A DNA stretch of 64,000 bases, taken from positions 3,347 to 67,346 of the forward strand of contig JAEZGN010000020.1 of the NCBI GenBank assembly GCA_023437305.1. Reading direction: 5' to 3'. Position 1 is the stretch's first letter; the number at the start of each line of letters is the position of its first letter. The translations under genes and the position numbers were made by a program. Of the stretch, positions 44,659-54,052 are shown piece by piece. This DNA is from Bacteroidota bacterium (GTDB lineage Bacteria > Bacteroidota > Bacteroidia > Bacteroidales > Dysgonomonadaceae). Below the pieces are notes generated by a model. The model saw nothing but the letters and a program-made list of their open reading frames with translations, did not search any database and was not told the origin of the DNA.

Positions 44659-45834
44659 ATGTCTTCGAAAACGTATGCTCCTTTTGCAAAGCCACTCTAT
44701 GTGATGCTTAAGCCAATAGGAGCTGTTTGTAATCTAGGGTGCACTTATTGCTATTATCTGGAGAAGAAGGAACTGTATCCCGACAAGGGTAATAAGACAA
44801 TAATGAGTGACGATCTTCTGGAACGGTTTGTCTCTCAATACATCGAGGCGCAAACCATGCAGCCCATACTGTTTACATGGCATGGAGGCGAACCTTTGAT
44901 GCGTGACATCTCGTTTTATAAGAAAGCATTGGAGTTGCAACGTAAATATGCTAAAGGGAAACAGATTTCGAATACCCTGCAAACCAACGGCACGCTGTTG
45001 AACGATGAGTGGTGTGAATTTTTTAGACAGAACAACTTCCTGATCGGTATCTCCATTGATGGGTCTAAGCCCTTCCATGACAAGTACAGAACAACAAAAG
45101 ATATGCGTCCGACGTTCGATCATGTTGTGCGGGGGATCAATCTTCTAAAGAAGCATGGGGTAGAATACAATATAATGGGAGTTGTAAATGACTTTAATAT
45201 CAACCATCCGCTAGAGTTTTATCAGTTTTTTAAAGATATCGATTCTCATTACATCCAATTCTCTCCCGCTGTAGAAAGAGACAGCAAAGGGAATGTGACT
45301 CAATGGAGTGTTACACCCGAAAAATGGGGCGATTTTCTTATTGCTATTTTCAACGAGTGGGTAAGGAAAGATGTCGGAACATATTTCGTTCAATACTTCG
45401 ATTCTGCACTCGCCAATTGGGTTGGGGTAGACCCCGGAATTTGTATCTTTGCAAAGAATTGCGGACATGCGGGGGTTATGGAATTTAATGGAGATGTATA
45501 TTCTTGCGATCACTTCGTATATCCTCAATATAAGCTGGGTAATATAAACGACAAGACATTAATGGAGATGATGTATTCGAAGCAGCAAACCGATTTTGGG
45601 TTAGCAAAGTCGGCTTCCTTGTCATCTCAGTGTAAACAGTGTAAGTATTTGTTTGCTTGTCGTGGCGAATGCCCTAAAAACCGAATATCAAAAACTCAAT
45701 CGGGCGAAGAAATAAATTATCTATGTAACGGGTATTACAAGTTCTTCGAACATATAGCCCCCTATATGGACTTCATGAAAAAAGAACTGGGGGCACAACG
45801 TCCTCCCGGTAATATTATGAAAGTCTTAAAATAA
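44659..45834 (+). CDS. Anaerobic sulfatase-maturating radical SAM enzyme
   Basis: A 391-residue SPASM radical-SAM protein. The SAM cluster motif CNLGCTYC gives Cys24, Cys28 and Cys31; the C-terminal cluster region has CKQCKYLFACRGECPKN and CICIFAKNCGHAG-like Cys positions. It oxidises the active-site Ser or Cys of sulfatases to formylglycine without oxygen. Its place 70 bp after the Ser-type sulfatase gene supports the pairing. Confidence 0.94.
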   Translation: MSSKTYAPFAKPLYVMLKPIGAVCNLGCTYCYYLEKKELYPDKGNKTIMSDDLLERFVSQYIEAQTMQPILFTWHGGEPLMRDISFYKKALELQRKYAKGKQISNTLQTNGTLLNDEWCEFFRQNNFLIGISIDGSKPFHDKYRTTKDMRPTFDHVVRGINLLKKHGVEYNIMGVVNDFNINHPLEFYQFFKDIDSHYIQFSPAVERDSKGNVTQWSVTPEKWGDFLIAIFNEWVRKDVGTYFVQYFDSALANWVGVDPGICIFAKNCGHAGVMEFNGDVYSCDHFVYPQYKLGNINDKTLMEMMYSKQQTDFGLAKSASLSSQCKQCKYLFACRGECPKNRISKTQSGEEINYLCNGYYKFFEHIAPYMDFMKKELGAQRPPGNIMKVLK

Positions 45835-45894
45835 TTATCACAATAAGATTTTTATGTACACTTTTGTTCCTTTGTAGTTGGAGTAAGAAAGAAT

Positions 45895-46980
45895 ATGCGA
45901 AAAATAATCCACATAGACATGGATGCTTTCTATGCATCTATCGAGCAGCGTGATTACCCCGAATACAGGGGTAAGCCTCTTGCTGTGGGTTATGCGGGAC
46001 CTCGGGGAGTAGTGGCAGCAGCCAGTTACGAGGCTCGTCGCTACGGCGTACGTTCGGCTATGGCATCCAAAACGGCTTTACGCAAATGTCCGCATCTGAT
46101 ATTTGTTCCTGCCCGATTCGATGTCTACAAGTCTGTTTCGAAACAAATAATGGAAATATTCCACGAATACACCGATTTGGTAGAACCTCTCTCACTGGAC
46201 GAAGCATTCCTCGATGTCACCGAGAATAATATGAATATAGCTTCAGCCACTCAGATAGCGCAGGAGATAAAACAAAAGATACGAGAGGCTACAAACCTGA
46301 CAGCTTCGGCAGGAGTTTCGTTCAATAAATTTTTAGCCAAAATTGCCTCCGATCAGAATAAGCCTAACGGGCTGTTTGTTGTAAAGCCGAAGGTTGCGGA
46401 ACGGTTTGTAGAATCGCTGGCTATCGAACAGTTCTTTGGAGTAGGGAAGGTGACAGCCAAAGTAATGCATCAAATGGGCATCAAAACCGGATGGGATTTG
46501 AAGCAGCGTTCCGAAAATGAGCTCGTGTCTGTATTTGGTAAAGCAGGACATATTTATTATCAGAATGCACGAGCTATCGATTATCGACCCGTAGAGTCGC
46601 AACGCATCAGAAAATCCATCAGTTCCGAAACAACCTTCGATAGGGATATCGACTCGCTCGACGAATTGGCGGTGGAGCTCGACGTTGTAGCGCGCGATAC
46701 CTTCGATTACTTACAGAAGAAGAAGTTTAAGGGAAGAACGGTAACACTGAAAATTAAATATGCAGACTTTAAGATAATAACCCGAAGCCGTACATTCGCC
46801 GATGCTGTGGAAGATTACGAATCTTTCTACAAGGCAGGATTTGAATTGCTTAAGCTTGTAGACCTGTCGCCTAAGGTTCGCCTTATCGGCTTGGGGGTAA
46901 AGAATAGTGATGATGAAATGGGCTGGTATGATGCTGTTCAGTTGCGCATCAATTTTGAAGAAGATGAGGCTAAAGATTAG
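45895..46980 (+). CDS. dinB: DNA polymerase IV (Y family)
   Basis: A 361-residue translesion polymerase. Metal-binding motifs are IDMDAFYASIE at residues 6-16 and SLDEAFLDVT; the little-finger domain follows (about 235-350). It bypasses lesions and raises mutation rate under SOS. No LexA box was found upstream by eye. Confidence 0.95.
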   Translation: MRKIIHIDMDAFYASIEQRDYPEYRGKPLAVGYAGPRGVVAAASYEARRYGVRSAMASKTALRKCPHLIFVPARFDVYKSVSKQIMEIFHEYTDLVEPLSLDEAFLDVTENNMNIASATQIAQEIKQKIREATNLTASAGVSFNKFLAKIASDQNKPNGLFVVKPKVAERFVESLAIEQFFGVGKVTAKVMHQMGIKTGWDLKQRSENELVSVFGKAGHIYYQNARAIDYRPVESQRIRKSISSETTFDRDIDSLDELAVELDVVARDTFDYLQKKKFKGRTVTLKIKYADFKIITRSRTFADAVEDYESFYKAGFELLKLVDLSPKVRLIGLGVKNSDDEMGWYDAVQLRINFEEDEAKD

Positions 46981-47030
46981 ACTAAGTGTATATTCTTCTC
47001 AAAATCCTTTCAGATATTCAGATAAGTACT

Positions 47031-47038
47031 TACTTTTG
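47031..47038 (+). promoter_or_regulatory. Promoter -7 box of the 71-aa gene and deaminase
   Basis: TACTTTTG fits TAnnTTTG and lies only 5 bp before the start codon, so the mRNA would be almost leaderless. Confidence 0.4.
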
Positions 47039-47043
47039 CAGGA

Positions 47044-47259
47044 ATGAAACCAAAGAAGAAAGGGGCACATAGTAACCGCACGAAGCATTTGCTTTTCTCG
47101 CTCAACGAAGAAGAGTATGCCCTTATATCTTCGTACATCAAGAAATATAAGATAGCCAACCGTTCGCGATGGTGCAGGGAAACAATCATTACCCATGTGC
47201 TTAAAAGCCTTGAGCAGGATTATCCTACGCTTTTTGGTGAAAACGAAATGCGCCGATGA
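47044..47259 (+). CDS. Small basic protein, 71 aa
   Basis: A 71-residue basic protein; the centre LLFSLNEEEYALISSYIKKY and NRSRWCRETIITHVLKSLEQ resembles ribbon-helix-helix DNA-binding proteins of the MobC/CopG kind, but the match is not firm. Its stop overlaps the next start (ATGA), so it is translationally coupled to the deaminase. Confidence 0.65.
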   Translation: MKPKKKGAHSNRTKHLLFSLNEEEYALISSYIKKYKIANRSRWCRETIITHVLKSLEQDYPTLFGENEMRR

Positions 47260-47702
47260 CAACCAATATTCTCAACGACGAGTACTATATGCGTCAGGCT
47301 CTTAACGAAGCCCGTCAAGCTTTCGACAAAGGAGAGGTGCCTATCGGGGCAGTAGTTGTTTGCAAAGGACGTATCATTGCACGTGGATACAATCTCACCG
47401 AAACACTTAACGATGTCACAGCCCATGCAGAGATGCAGGCGATTACGGCAGCCGCCAATGTGCTTGGTGGTAAGTATCTGACCGATTGTGTTCTGTACGT
47501 TACCATAGAGCCATGCCCGATGTGTGCCGGAGGGTTACTCTGGTCTCAAATCTCTAAAATTGTATATGGCGCAAAAGATGAAAAGAAAGGCTATTCTGTA
47601 TTTTCTCCATCCATATTACACCCCAAAACTGAAGTTGTATCCGGAGTCTTGGAAGAAGACTGTGCTTCCTTAATGAAAGAATTTTTTAAACAAAAGAGGT
47701 AG
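47256..47702 (+). CDS. Nucleoside deaminase, TadA-like
   Basis: A 148-residue cytidine-deaminase-fold enzyme. Zinc ligands are His57 and Glu59 in AHAEMQ and Cys87/Cys90 in EPCPMC. The closest family is tRNA(adenine34) deaminase TadA; the guanine deaminase branch is an alternative. It overlaps the upstream gene by ATGA. Confidence 0.9.
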   Translation: MTTNILNDEYYMRQALNEARQAFDKGEVPIGAVVVCKGRIIARGYNLTETLNDVTAHAEMQAITAAANVLGGKYLTDCVLYVTIEPCPMCAGGLLWSQISKIVYGAKDEKKGYSVFSPSILHPKTEVVSGVLEEDCASLMKEFFKQKR

Positions 47703-47841
47703 TTAACTTTCTGTTCTTCAGATATCAGTTGTATATTTAACATTAATTTGTATTTTCTTCATGCAGCATGAGGAGAGAAATGTTGTCTATTATATTGTAA
47801 GACAAAAATATTTTAAACTATACAATAAAAAATAAAGAGTT

Positions 47842-48600
47842 ATGAAGAAAACTGTAAAACTACTTTTAGCATCAATTCTCGGCTTTGTTTTAACAGCAGG
47901 ATTTTCTTCTTGTTCGGATGATGATGGTTACTCACTCGATAAATATTGGGTGTCTATGGTAACCGTAAACAAAGTGGGAGACAATACGTATGATTTTACG
48001 CTCGACAATGGAGAAAAGCTGTGGATTGCAGCTCCTGTAGGGTTAAATCTCAAACCAAAATATAACAGAGCTATTATAAACTACACGATCTTATCCGACC
48101 AATATCAAGGATATGATCATGCTATCAAACTTAACGGATTTAGTGATGTCTTGACAAAGGGCGTGATATACATTCCGTCCGACGATCAGGCAAAACAAGA
48201 CAGTATCGGGCACAACCCTATTAAGGTTCACTCTGCATGGGCAAGTGGAGGTTATTTGAATATCTTTTTCGGATATAATAGTGGCGGAACTACAGCGCAC
48301 TTAGTGAATCTTGTATCAGCTCAGCCCGATTTGTCAGTATCAGGTGATGTGGTGAAACTGGAATTCAGACACAACAAAAGAGAAGATCCTGAGCATTACC
48401 CTGTAAATGGCTATGTATCTTTCGATCTGGAGCCATATCTGATAGAGGGAAGAGATAAAATAACATTTGAGATAACATGGATAGACTTTGGAGGGCAAAC
48501 AAAGACAGATACAATCGAATACAAGTATGGTGCGGTTGAGACTCAACCTAAATACATACCAGGCGACGATAGTGAATTGACTAACCTGAATATTTATTAA
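47842..48600 (+). CDS. NigD-like lipoprotein
   Basis: A 252-residue lipoprotein: signal with FSSC (Cys24) followed by an acidic SDDDG linker. The domain has DKYWVSMVTVNKVGDNTYDF and NGEKLWIAAP, the NigD-like N-terminal OB pattern, and a C-terminal beta domain. NigD-like proteins are common in Bacteroidales; the founding case belongs to a bacteriocin (nigrescin) locus, but most copies have no known role. It ends in a strong terminator. Confidence 0.88.
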   Translation: MKKTVKLLLASILGFVLTAGFSSCSDDDGYSLDKYWVSMVTVNKVGDNTYDFTLDNGEKLWIAAPVGLNLKPKYNRAIINYTILSDQYQGYDHAIKLNGFSDVLTKGVIYIPSDDQAKQDSIGHNPIKVHSAWASGGYLNIFFGYNSGGTTAHLVNLVSAQPDLSVSGDVVKLEFRHNKREDPEHYPVNGYVSFDLEPYLIEGRDKITFEITWIDFGGQTKTDTIEYKYGAVETQPKYIPGDDSELTNLNIY

Positions 48601-48621
48601 TATTCTTTTTGATTTCCTTTC

Positions 48622-48660
48622 GAAAAAGAGAGCTCGTGAGAGTTCTCTTTTTCTTTTTTT
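48622..48660 (+). terminator. Terminator of the NigD-like gene
   Basis: GAAAAAGAGAGCT pairs with AGAGTTCTCTTTTTC and is followed by seven T; it begins 22 bp after the stop. Confidence 0.75.
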
Positions 48661-48746
48661 GTATATAAAGTTTTGGAGATATTGAATTTTATGAACACTT
48701 TCTTTTTTTTCTGATGTTATACCACTGTTTATTCTTTAAAAAGATG

Positions 48747-48754
48747 TATTTTTG
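48747..48754 (+). promoter_or_regulatory. Promoter -7 box of the fur-like gene and purA
   Basis: TATTTTTG fits TAnnTTTG and lies 20 bp upstream of the start codon. Confidence 0.45.
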
Positions 48755-48774
48755 TTCAGATCAGATTTTTATAA

Positions 48775-49293
48775 ATGGATAACATTAAACTAAAAGACCA
48801 AGTTAAGAGCGAATTCACAGATTATCTGAATTTAAATAAGCATCGTAAAACTCCCGAAAGATACGCAATACTGGATCACATCTATTCTACTAAAGGGCAT
48901 TTCGATATGGACTCCCTTTACAATTCTATGAAGCAGTCGTGTTTTAGGGTCAGCCGAGCCACATTGTACAATACGATAGAGCTGTTGCTAGACTGTAATC
49001 TGGTCGTTAAGCATCAGTTTGGAGCAAATGTGTCTCAGTACGAACGTGCTTATGGAAATGAAAACCATGACCATCTGATCTGTCTTAGTTGCGGCGAGGT
49101 GAAAGAGCACAAGAATGGCAATCTGTTTACCCCTGCACAGCAGAAAAAATTGCAACGTTTCAGGGTAAGCTATTACAGCATGTATATCTATGGTATATGT
49201 AACAAATGCATGCGTGCCAAGAAAGCCGAAGAGAAAAAGAATAAAGTAAAAGTAACAGAAAGTAACAATACTCGTATTAATAAGAAAAAATGA
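48775..49293 (+). CDS. Fur-family transcriptional regulator
   Basis: A 172-residue metal- or peroxide-responsive repressor. The winged helix is about 15-95 (TPERYAILDHIYSTKGHFDM); the dimer domain has ENHDHLICLSCGEVKEH and GICNKCMRAKK, giving two CxxC pairs for a structural zinc. A Lys-rich tail ends the protein. Fur, Zur and PerR types cannot be separated here. Its last codons overlap the purA start, so it is translated with purA. Confidence 0.9.
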   Translation: MDNIKLKDQVKSEFTDYLNLNKHRKTPERYAILDHIYSTKGHFDMDSLYNSMKQSCFRVSRATLYNTIELLLDCNLVVKHQFGANVSQYERAYGNENHDHLICLSCGEVKEHKNGNLFTPAQQKKLQRFRVSYYSMYIYGICNKCMRAKKAEEKKNKVKVTESNNTRINKKK

Positions 49294-50555
49294 AAGTAGA
49301 TGTATTGCTCGGCCTGCAATGGGGCGACGAAGGTAAAGGAAAGATAGTAGATGTTCTAACGCCTGATTATGAAATAGTAGCCCGTTTTCAAGGCGGACCA
49401 AATGCAGGACATACGCTGGAGTTTGAAGGCAAAAAGTATGTTCTTCGTTCAGTGCCATCCGGAATATTTCAGGGTAATAAACTGAATGTTATCGGCAACG
49501 GCGTTGTGCTCGATCCTGCTTTGTTTAAAGGTGAGATAGAGGCGTTGGAAAAATCGGGACACGATCTCAAATCGAGACTATATATCTCAAAGAAGGCTCA
49601 TCTCATCCTTCCTACACACCGTTTGCTCGACGCATGCTACGAAGCATCGAAGGGAGACTCCAAGATCGGAACCACAGGTAAGGGTATTGGCCCTACATAT
49701 ACCGACAAGGTTAGCCGCAATGGGCTTCGTGTGGGAGATATTCTTCACAACTTTGAAGAAAAGTACAATGCTGCCAAAGCAAAACATCTGAGAACTCTCA
49801 ATCAATATAATTACGATACCAATGCGCTGGCAGATATCGAAAAAGAGTGGTTTGAAGGAGTGAAAAAACTCAAAGAATTTACTTTTATCGACAGCGAACA
49901 TTTTATTAATAATGCCATTAAGTCGGGCAAAAAAATATTGGCAGAAGGTGCACAGGGTACAATGCTTGATATCGATTTCGGCTCCTATCCGTTTGTTACC
50001 TCCTCCAATACGATTACAGCCGGAGCGTCTACAGGTCTGGGTGTTGCGCCAAGAAATATCGGCGAGGTATATGGTATCTTCAAGGCATACTGTACACGTG
50101 TAGGCAGCGGGCCGTTTCCTACCGAGCTGCATGATGCAACGGGAGATAAGTTGCGTGAATTCGGATTTGAGTTTGGCTCTGTAACAGGTCGCCCGCGTCG
50201 CTGCGGATGGATCGATCTGGTTGCATTGCGCTACGCTATAATGATAGACGGTGTGAGCCAATTGATAATGATGAAGAGCGACGTACTCGATACATTCGAA
50301 ACTATAAAAGCCTGTGTCGCTTATGAAGTAAACGGAGAGAGAGTAACCGAATTTCCTTTCGAGGTAGATGATAGCATTAAACCGATATATGAGGAAATGA
50401 AAGGTTGGCAAACCGATATGACAAAAATGCAGAAAGAAGATCAGTTCCCTAAAGAATTCAGCGAATATGTTGCATTCCTCGAAAGAGAACTGGGTGTGCC
50501 TATCCGTATTGTTTCGCTTGGGCCTGACAGGGCGCAAACCATTATTCGTAAATAG
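49290..50555 (+). CDS. purA: Adenylosuccinate synthetase
   Basis: A 421-residue GTP-dependent enzyme joining IMP and aspartate in AMP synthesis. GDEGKGKIVD and GGPNAGHTL are the P-loop and catalytic loops; TTGKGIGPTYTDK and GSGPFPTEL are family signatures. It starts inside the fur-like gene (ATGA). The next pathway enzyme, purB, lies 8 kb downstream. Confidence 0.97.
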   Translation: MKVDVLLGLQWGDEGKGKIVDVLTPDYEIVARFQGGPNAGHTLEFEGKKYVLRSVPSGIFQGNKLNVIGNGVVLDPALFKGEIEALEKSGHDLKSRLYISKKAHLILPTHRLLDACYEASKGDSKIGTTGKGIGPTYTDKVSRNGLRVGDILHNFEEKYNAAKAKHLRTLNQYNYDTNALADIEKEWFEGVKKLKEFTFIDSEHFINNAIKSGKKILAEGAQGTMLDIDFGSYPFVTSSNTITAGASTGLGVAPRNIGEVYGIFKAYCTRVGSGPFPTELHDATGDKLREFGFEFGSVTGRPRRCGWIDLVALRYAIMIDGVSQLIMMKSDVLDTFETIKACVAYEVNGERVTEFPFEVDDSIKPIYEEMKGWQTDMTKMQKEDQFPKEFSEYVAFLERELGVPIRIVSLGPDRAQTIIRK

Positions 50556-50587
50556 TAATTTCTGAAAAGAAATATATCGACCTTTTT

Positions 50588-50654
50588 GTCATGCTGAATG
50601 AGAGTAAGGCGTCTTGAAGATATAAAAAGACGATTTTGTTTCACTCAGCATGAC
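50588..50654. repeat. GTCAT...ATGAC intergenic repeat, copy 4
   Basis: GTCATGCTGAATGAGAGTAA at one end and TTTCACTCAGCATGAC at the other form a long imperfect hairpin after purA, with an inner GTCTT/AAGAC. It probably doubles as a transcript end. Confidence 0.75.
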
Positions 50655-50822
50655 ATTAGGTTTTTAATAGAGACGGCTGAAACGAAAAATAAGTCAAATT
50701 TAATTAAGAAATGTGATTGTCATTCAAATACGGCACATGACAAAAACTCAGGTGGCACATTTTTTGTTTAGTTACTAACAAGTAAATTAGTAGAAAAAAT
50801 CATTTTTAAAAAGAAATAGACT

Positions 50823-51506
50823 ATGCCTATAGGTTGGATATTATTTGGACTAATAGCAATAGCCAGTTTTGCAGTTCAGCAGATGCTGAAAAGTAAGTTT
50901 AACAAATACTCTAAGGTTCCGTTGAGCAGCGGAATGACAGGTCGTGATGTAGCCGAAAAGATGCTTCATGACAATGGAATTTATGACGTGAAAGTTGTAT
51001 CTACAAGCGGCATGCTTTCGGATCACTACAACCCTGCCAATAAGACTGTCAATCTGAGCGAAGGTGTATATGCCAGCAACAGTGTTGCTGCCGCTGCCGT
51101 AGCTGCTCACGAATGCGGTCATGCAGTGCAGCATGCACACGAGTACGGACCGTTGAAGATGCGATCGGCACTAGTGCCTGTTGTAAGCTTTTCATCAAGC
51201 ATTGTGATGTGGGTTATTATTGCCGGAATATTTACGATCAATATATTCCCTGCCCTGATATGGATTGGTATTGCGCTTTTTGCAATGACAACTGTATTCA
51301 GCTTTGTTACACTCCCTGTAGAGGTGAATGCCAGCAGCCGCGCTTTGGCTTGGCTTAATACTGCCGGAGTAACGAATGTAAACAATCATGATATGGCTAA
51401 GGATGCTCTCAAATGGGCAGCTTATACGTATGTAATAGCAGCCATTGGGTCATTGGCTACCCTTATATATTACATCATGATAGCAATGAGCGGTAGACGT
51501 AACTAA
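50823..51506 (+). CDS. Zinc metallopeptidase, YugP family
   Basis: A 227-residue membrane peptidase. HECGH (about residues 98-102) in AAHECGHAVQHAHEYG is the zinc site; an N-terminal helix (about 3-22), two central helices (about 120-165) and a C-terminal helix are hydrophobic. Natural substrates of YugP proteins are unknown. Single gene with own terminator. Confidence 0.92.
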   Translation: MPIGWILFGLIAIASFAVQQMLKSKFNKYSKVPLSSGMTGRDVAEKMLHDNGIYDVKVVSTSGMLSDHYNPANKTVNLSEGVYASNSVAAAAVAAHECGHAVQHAHEYGPLKMRSALVPVVSFSSSIVMWVIIAGIFTINIFPALIWIGIALFAMTTVFSFVTLPVEVNASSRALAWLNTAGVTNVNNHDMAKDALKWAAYTYVIAAIGSLATLIYYIMIAMSGRRN

Positions 51507-51534
51507 TAGGCTATAGGATAAAAATATATACAAA

Positions 51535-51562
51535 AGAGTGGTCATTGGCGACTGCTCTTTTT
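51535..51562 (+). terminator. Terminator of the YugP-family gene
   Basis: AGAGTGGTC (51535-51543) pairs with GACTGCTCT (51550-51558) using two wobbles, followed by a T run. It lies 29 bp after the stop. Confidence 0.75.
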
Positions 51563-51597
51563 TCACATTTACCGAAAGGTTAATAACTTGTACTCTT

Positions 51598-51605
51598 TAC
51601 CTTTG
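51598..51605 (+). promoter_or_regulatory. Promoter -7 box of the metallophosphoesterase pair
   Basis: TACCTTTG fits TAnnTTTG, 45 bp upstream of the first start codon. Confidence 0.45.
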
Positions 51606-51650
51606 CATCTTTTGCATCTGTATATACATACACACACAATAAACGTATAA

Positions 51651-52790
51651 ATGAAATCGATGTTTTTTATTATAATATTTACAGTATACCTCTTAGCTAA
51701 TTATTATGTGTTCAGGCACTTTTGGATTGCAATGCCTCCGAGCAATGTGGGGCGTATAGCTCTTGTGTCGTTTGCGGTTATAGCGGTATCTTCATTTTTT
51801 ATATCCTTTTTGGTGGGAGACTCCTTGCCTGTTGGTCTTACTTCATTCTTATATAAAGTAGGAACAGGGTGGTTTTTTATCCTTCTTTATTTCCTTATGA
51901 TAATTGCTGCAAAGGATTTGTTGGGGCTTAGCAATAAGTTGTTGCACTTTATGCCAAGCGATTCTATTACCCGTTATACGAGAGACAACTGGGTTGGTCT
52001 GGGGCTGATGGTAGGCTTCGTTGCGCTGCTGATGACTTGCGGCTATCTCAAATATCAGTGGAAAGTAAGAGTCGATCTCCCTGTTCAGATATATAAAACC
52101 TTTGGTGATACCATTTCGCCTCGCTCGCTACGCATTGTAGCCGTTAGTGATCTGCATTTGGGGTATGGTATCGGAGAAAAGGAGTTTGAGAAATGGGTAG
52201 ACCTGATAAATGCCGAAAATCCCGACATTGTACTCATAGCCGGAGATATTATCGATAATAGTGTGCGTCCGCTCAAAAAAGGACGCTTTGCAGAAGTCTT
52301 TCATAAGATAAAAGCACCGATGGGTATTTATGCTTGCCCCGGAAACCATGAATATATAAGCGGAGCAAAAGAGAGCTTCGATTTTATTACAAAAGCAGGG
52401 GTACATCTCCTGCGTGATTCTGTAGCCGAGGTAGATAGTTGTTTCTACGTGGTTGGGAGAGACGATAAGTCTAACCCTAACCGCAAATCGTTGAAGGAGC
52501 TTGTCGCCGGACTCGATCATACCAAGCCAATCATAATGCTCGATCATCAGCCTTATCACCTCGAAGAGGCAGAAGCCAACGGTATCGATATACAGGTTTC
52601 GGGACATACCCACCAAGGGCAGGTGTGGCCTATATCGATGATTACCAAAAAGCTATATGAGAGAGATCATGGTTTTGTGAAAAAAGGAAATGCAAATATA
52701 TACGTAAGTTCGGGTATCGGTATTTGGGGCGGAAAATTCCGTATAGGTACACAATCCGAGTATGTTGTAATAGATGTGAATAAAAAGTAA
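51651..52790 (+). CDS. Membrane metallophosphoesterase, first of a tandem pair
   Basis: A 379-residue protein: four N-terminal transmembrane helices (about 1-135) and a calcineurin-like domain (about 160-375) with SDLHLGYG, AGDIIDN, PGNHEY and GHTHQGQ. This is the YkuE/YaeI-like family; the substrate is unknown, possibly a lipid-linked phosphate, as the helices would hold the domain at the membrane. Its stop overlaps the start of the next, homologous gene by one base (TAATG). Confidence 0.88.
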   Translation: MKSMFFIIIFTVYLLANYYVFRHFWIAMPPSNVGRIALVSFAVIAVSSFFISFLVGDSLPVGLTSFLYKVGTGWFFILLYFLMIIAAKDLLGLSNKLLHFMPSDSITRYTRDNWVGLGLMVGFVALLMTCGYLKYQWKVRVDLPVQIYKTFGDTISPRSLRIVAVSDLHLGYGIGEKEFEKWVDLINAENPDIVLIAGDIIDNSVRPLKKGRFAEVFHKIKAPMGIYACPGNHEYISGAKESFDFITKAGVHLLRDSVAEVDSCFYVVGRDDKSNPNRKSLKELVAGLDHTKPIIMLDHQPYHLEEAEANGIDIQVSGHTHQGQVWPISMITKKLYERDHGFVKKGNANIYVSSGIGIWGGKFRIGTQSEYVVIDVNKK

Positions 52791-53983
52791 TGAGAGTCTT
52801 TTTCAATGCCATAATGATTCAGATATTCTTCAGTGCATACATCTACTGGAGAGGATGGCAGGCATTGCCCGATAAGAAGTATATTAAGATTCCTTACACT
52901 GCAATATATGTTGTGGAGTTGATAATATATTTCATCGGATTTTTCACTTCAAAATACTTGTCTTTCGACGCGCTTCATACATTCGCCTGGACGGGTACAA
53001 CGTGGATGTTGTTTACTATCTATATGACGTCTCTGCTTTTACTGTATGATTTAGTGAAATATATAAATAAAAAGAAAAAAATATTTTCACTCGATTTTGC
53101 AGCAAAAAAGCCCCGACTTGTTTATTTTTGTACAGCATTGCTTTTGGTCGTGGCTGTAATGTGGAATGGCAACTACCGATTCTGGCATCCTGTGATAACG
53201 GAGAAGAGCCTGACGATAGAGAAGCATTCGCCCAATGTGAAAAACTTGCGCATAGTGGTGGCTACAGATATACATGCGGGATATCTGATCGACAAGAAAA
53301 TTATTTCCATGTATGTGGATAAGATTATGGAGCAAAAACCCGACCTGATATTGTTGGTGGGTGATATCATCGATTATGATGCCAAATCGCTATACGAGCA
53401 GCAAATGGAAACAGAGTTTCATCGGCTCAAAGCTCCTTACGGAGTATATGCGTCTACAGGAAATCATGAATATATAGAGCTGGGCGAATCGAAGGACGAA
53501 AAAATACTGTGGTTGAGCCAAAAAGCCGGAATAAATGTTTTGCGTGATACTACCGTTATGATCGCAGATTCTTTCTATCTTGTGGGCAGGGAAGATGATC
53601 TGTGCAAAACACGGAAACAACTGCCCGAAATAATGCAGGGGGTAGACAGGCAGTATCCTGTAATAGTGATGAATCACGAACCCCATCGCTTGCAAGAAGA
53701 GGTTGAAGCCGGTGCAGATATCGCTCTGTATGGTCATACGCACAATGGTCAGTTTTTTCCAAACAATGTGATTATGGCCGTTTCGTCCATGATATACAAT
53801 TGGGGGATATTGCCGGAGAGCATTTCTTCCAAAATGAGATTTATGTATGAGATTCCGTACGGATATAAGAAAAAAGGAGATACGCACGTATATGTGTCCT
53901 CCGGACTTGGATTGGCGGGACCTCAATACAGGATTGGCACGGTATCGGAGATTGTAGTTCTCAATGTCAACTTTAGTAAATAA
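52790..53983 (+). CDS. Membrane metallophosphoesterase, second of a tandem pair
   Basis: A 397-residue paralogue of the preceding gene: N-terminal helices (about 1-125), then TDIHAGY, VGDIIDY, TGNHEY and GHTHNGQ. Metal ligands are all kept; the first motif has Ile-His in place of Leu-His. Likely arose by gene duplication, with sequence now well diverged. Translational coupling to the first gene suggests the two act together or as a heteromer, which is an inference. Confidence 0.88.
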   Translation: MRVFFNAIMIQIFFSAYIYWRGWQALPDKKYIKIPYTAIYVVELIIYFIGFFTSKYLSFDALHTFAWTGTTWMLFTIYMTSLLLLYDLVKYINKKKKIFSLDFAAKKPRLVYFCTALLLVVAVMWNGNYRFWHPVITEKSLTIEKHSPNVKNLRIVVATDIHAGYLIDKKIISMYVDKIMEQKPDLILLVGDIIDYDAKSLYEQQMETEFHRLKAPYGVYASTGNHEYIELGESKDEKILWLSQKAGINVLRDTTVMIADSFYLVGREDDLCKTRKQLPEIMQGVDRQYPVIVMNHEPHRLQEEVEAGADIALYGHTHNGQFFPNNVIMAVSSMIYNWGILPESISSKMRFMYEIPYGYKKKGDTHVYVSSGLGLAGPQYRIGTVSEIVVLNVNFSK

Positions 53984-54052
53984 TATTTTGCCCGTCTGAT
54001 AAAGTAGATAGCAAAACGTTCTTTGAAATGTAGTTTTTTGATTTGCCTTCTT

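Noticed and set aside
49587..50537. Long open frame (316 codons) antisense to purA
   Set aside because: It mirrors a conserved enzyme gene, has Cys/His/Arg-rich composition typical of reverse frames, and no promoter or ribosome binding site.
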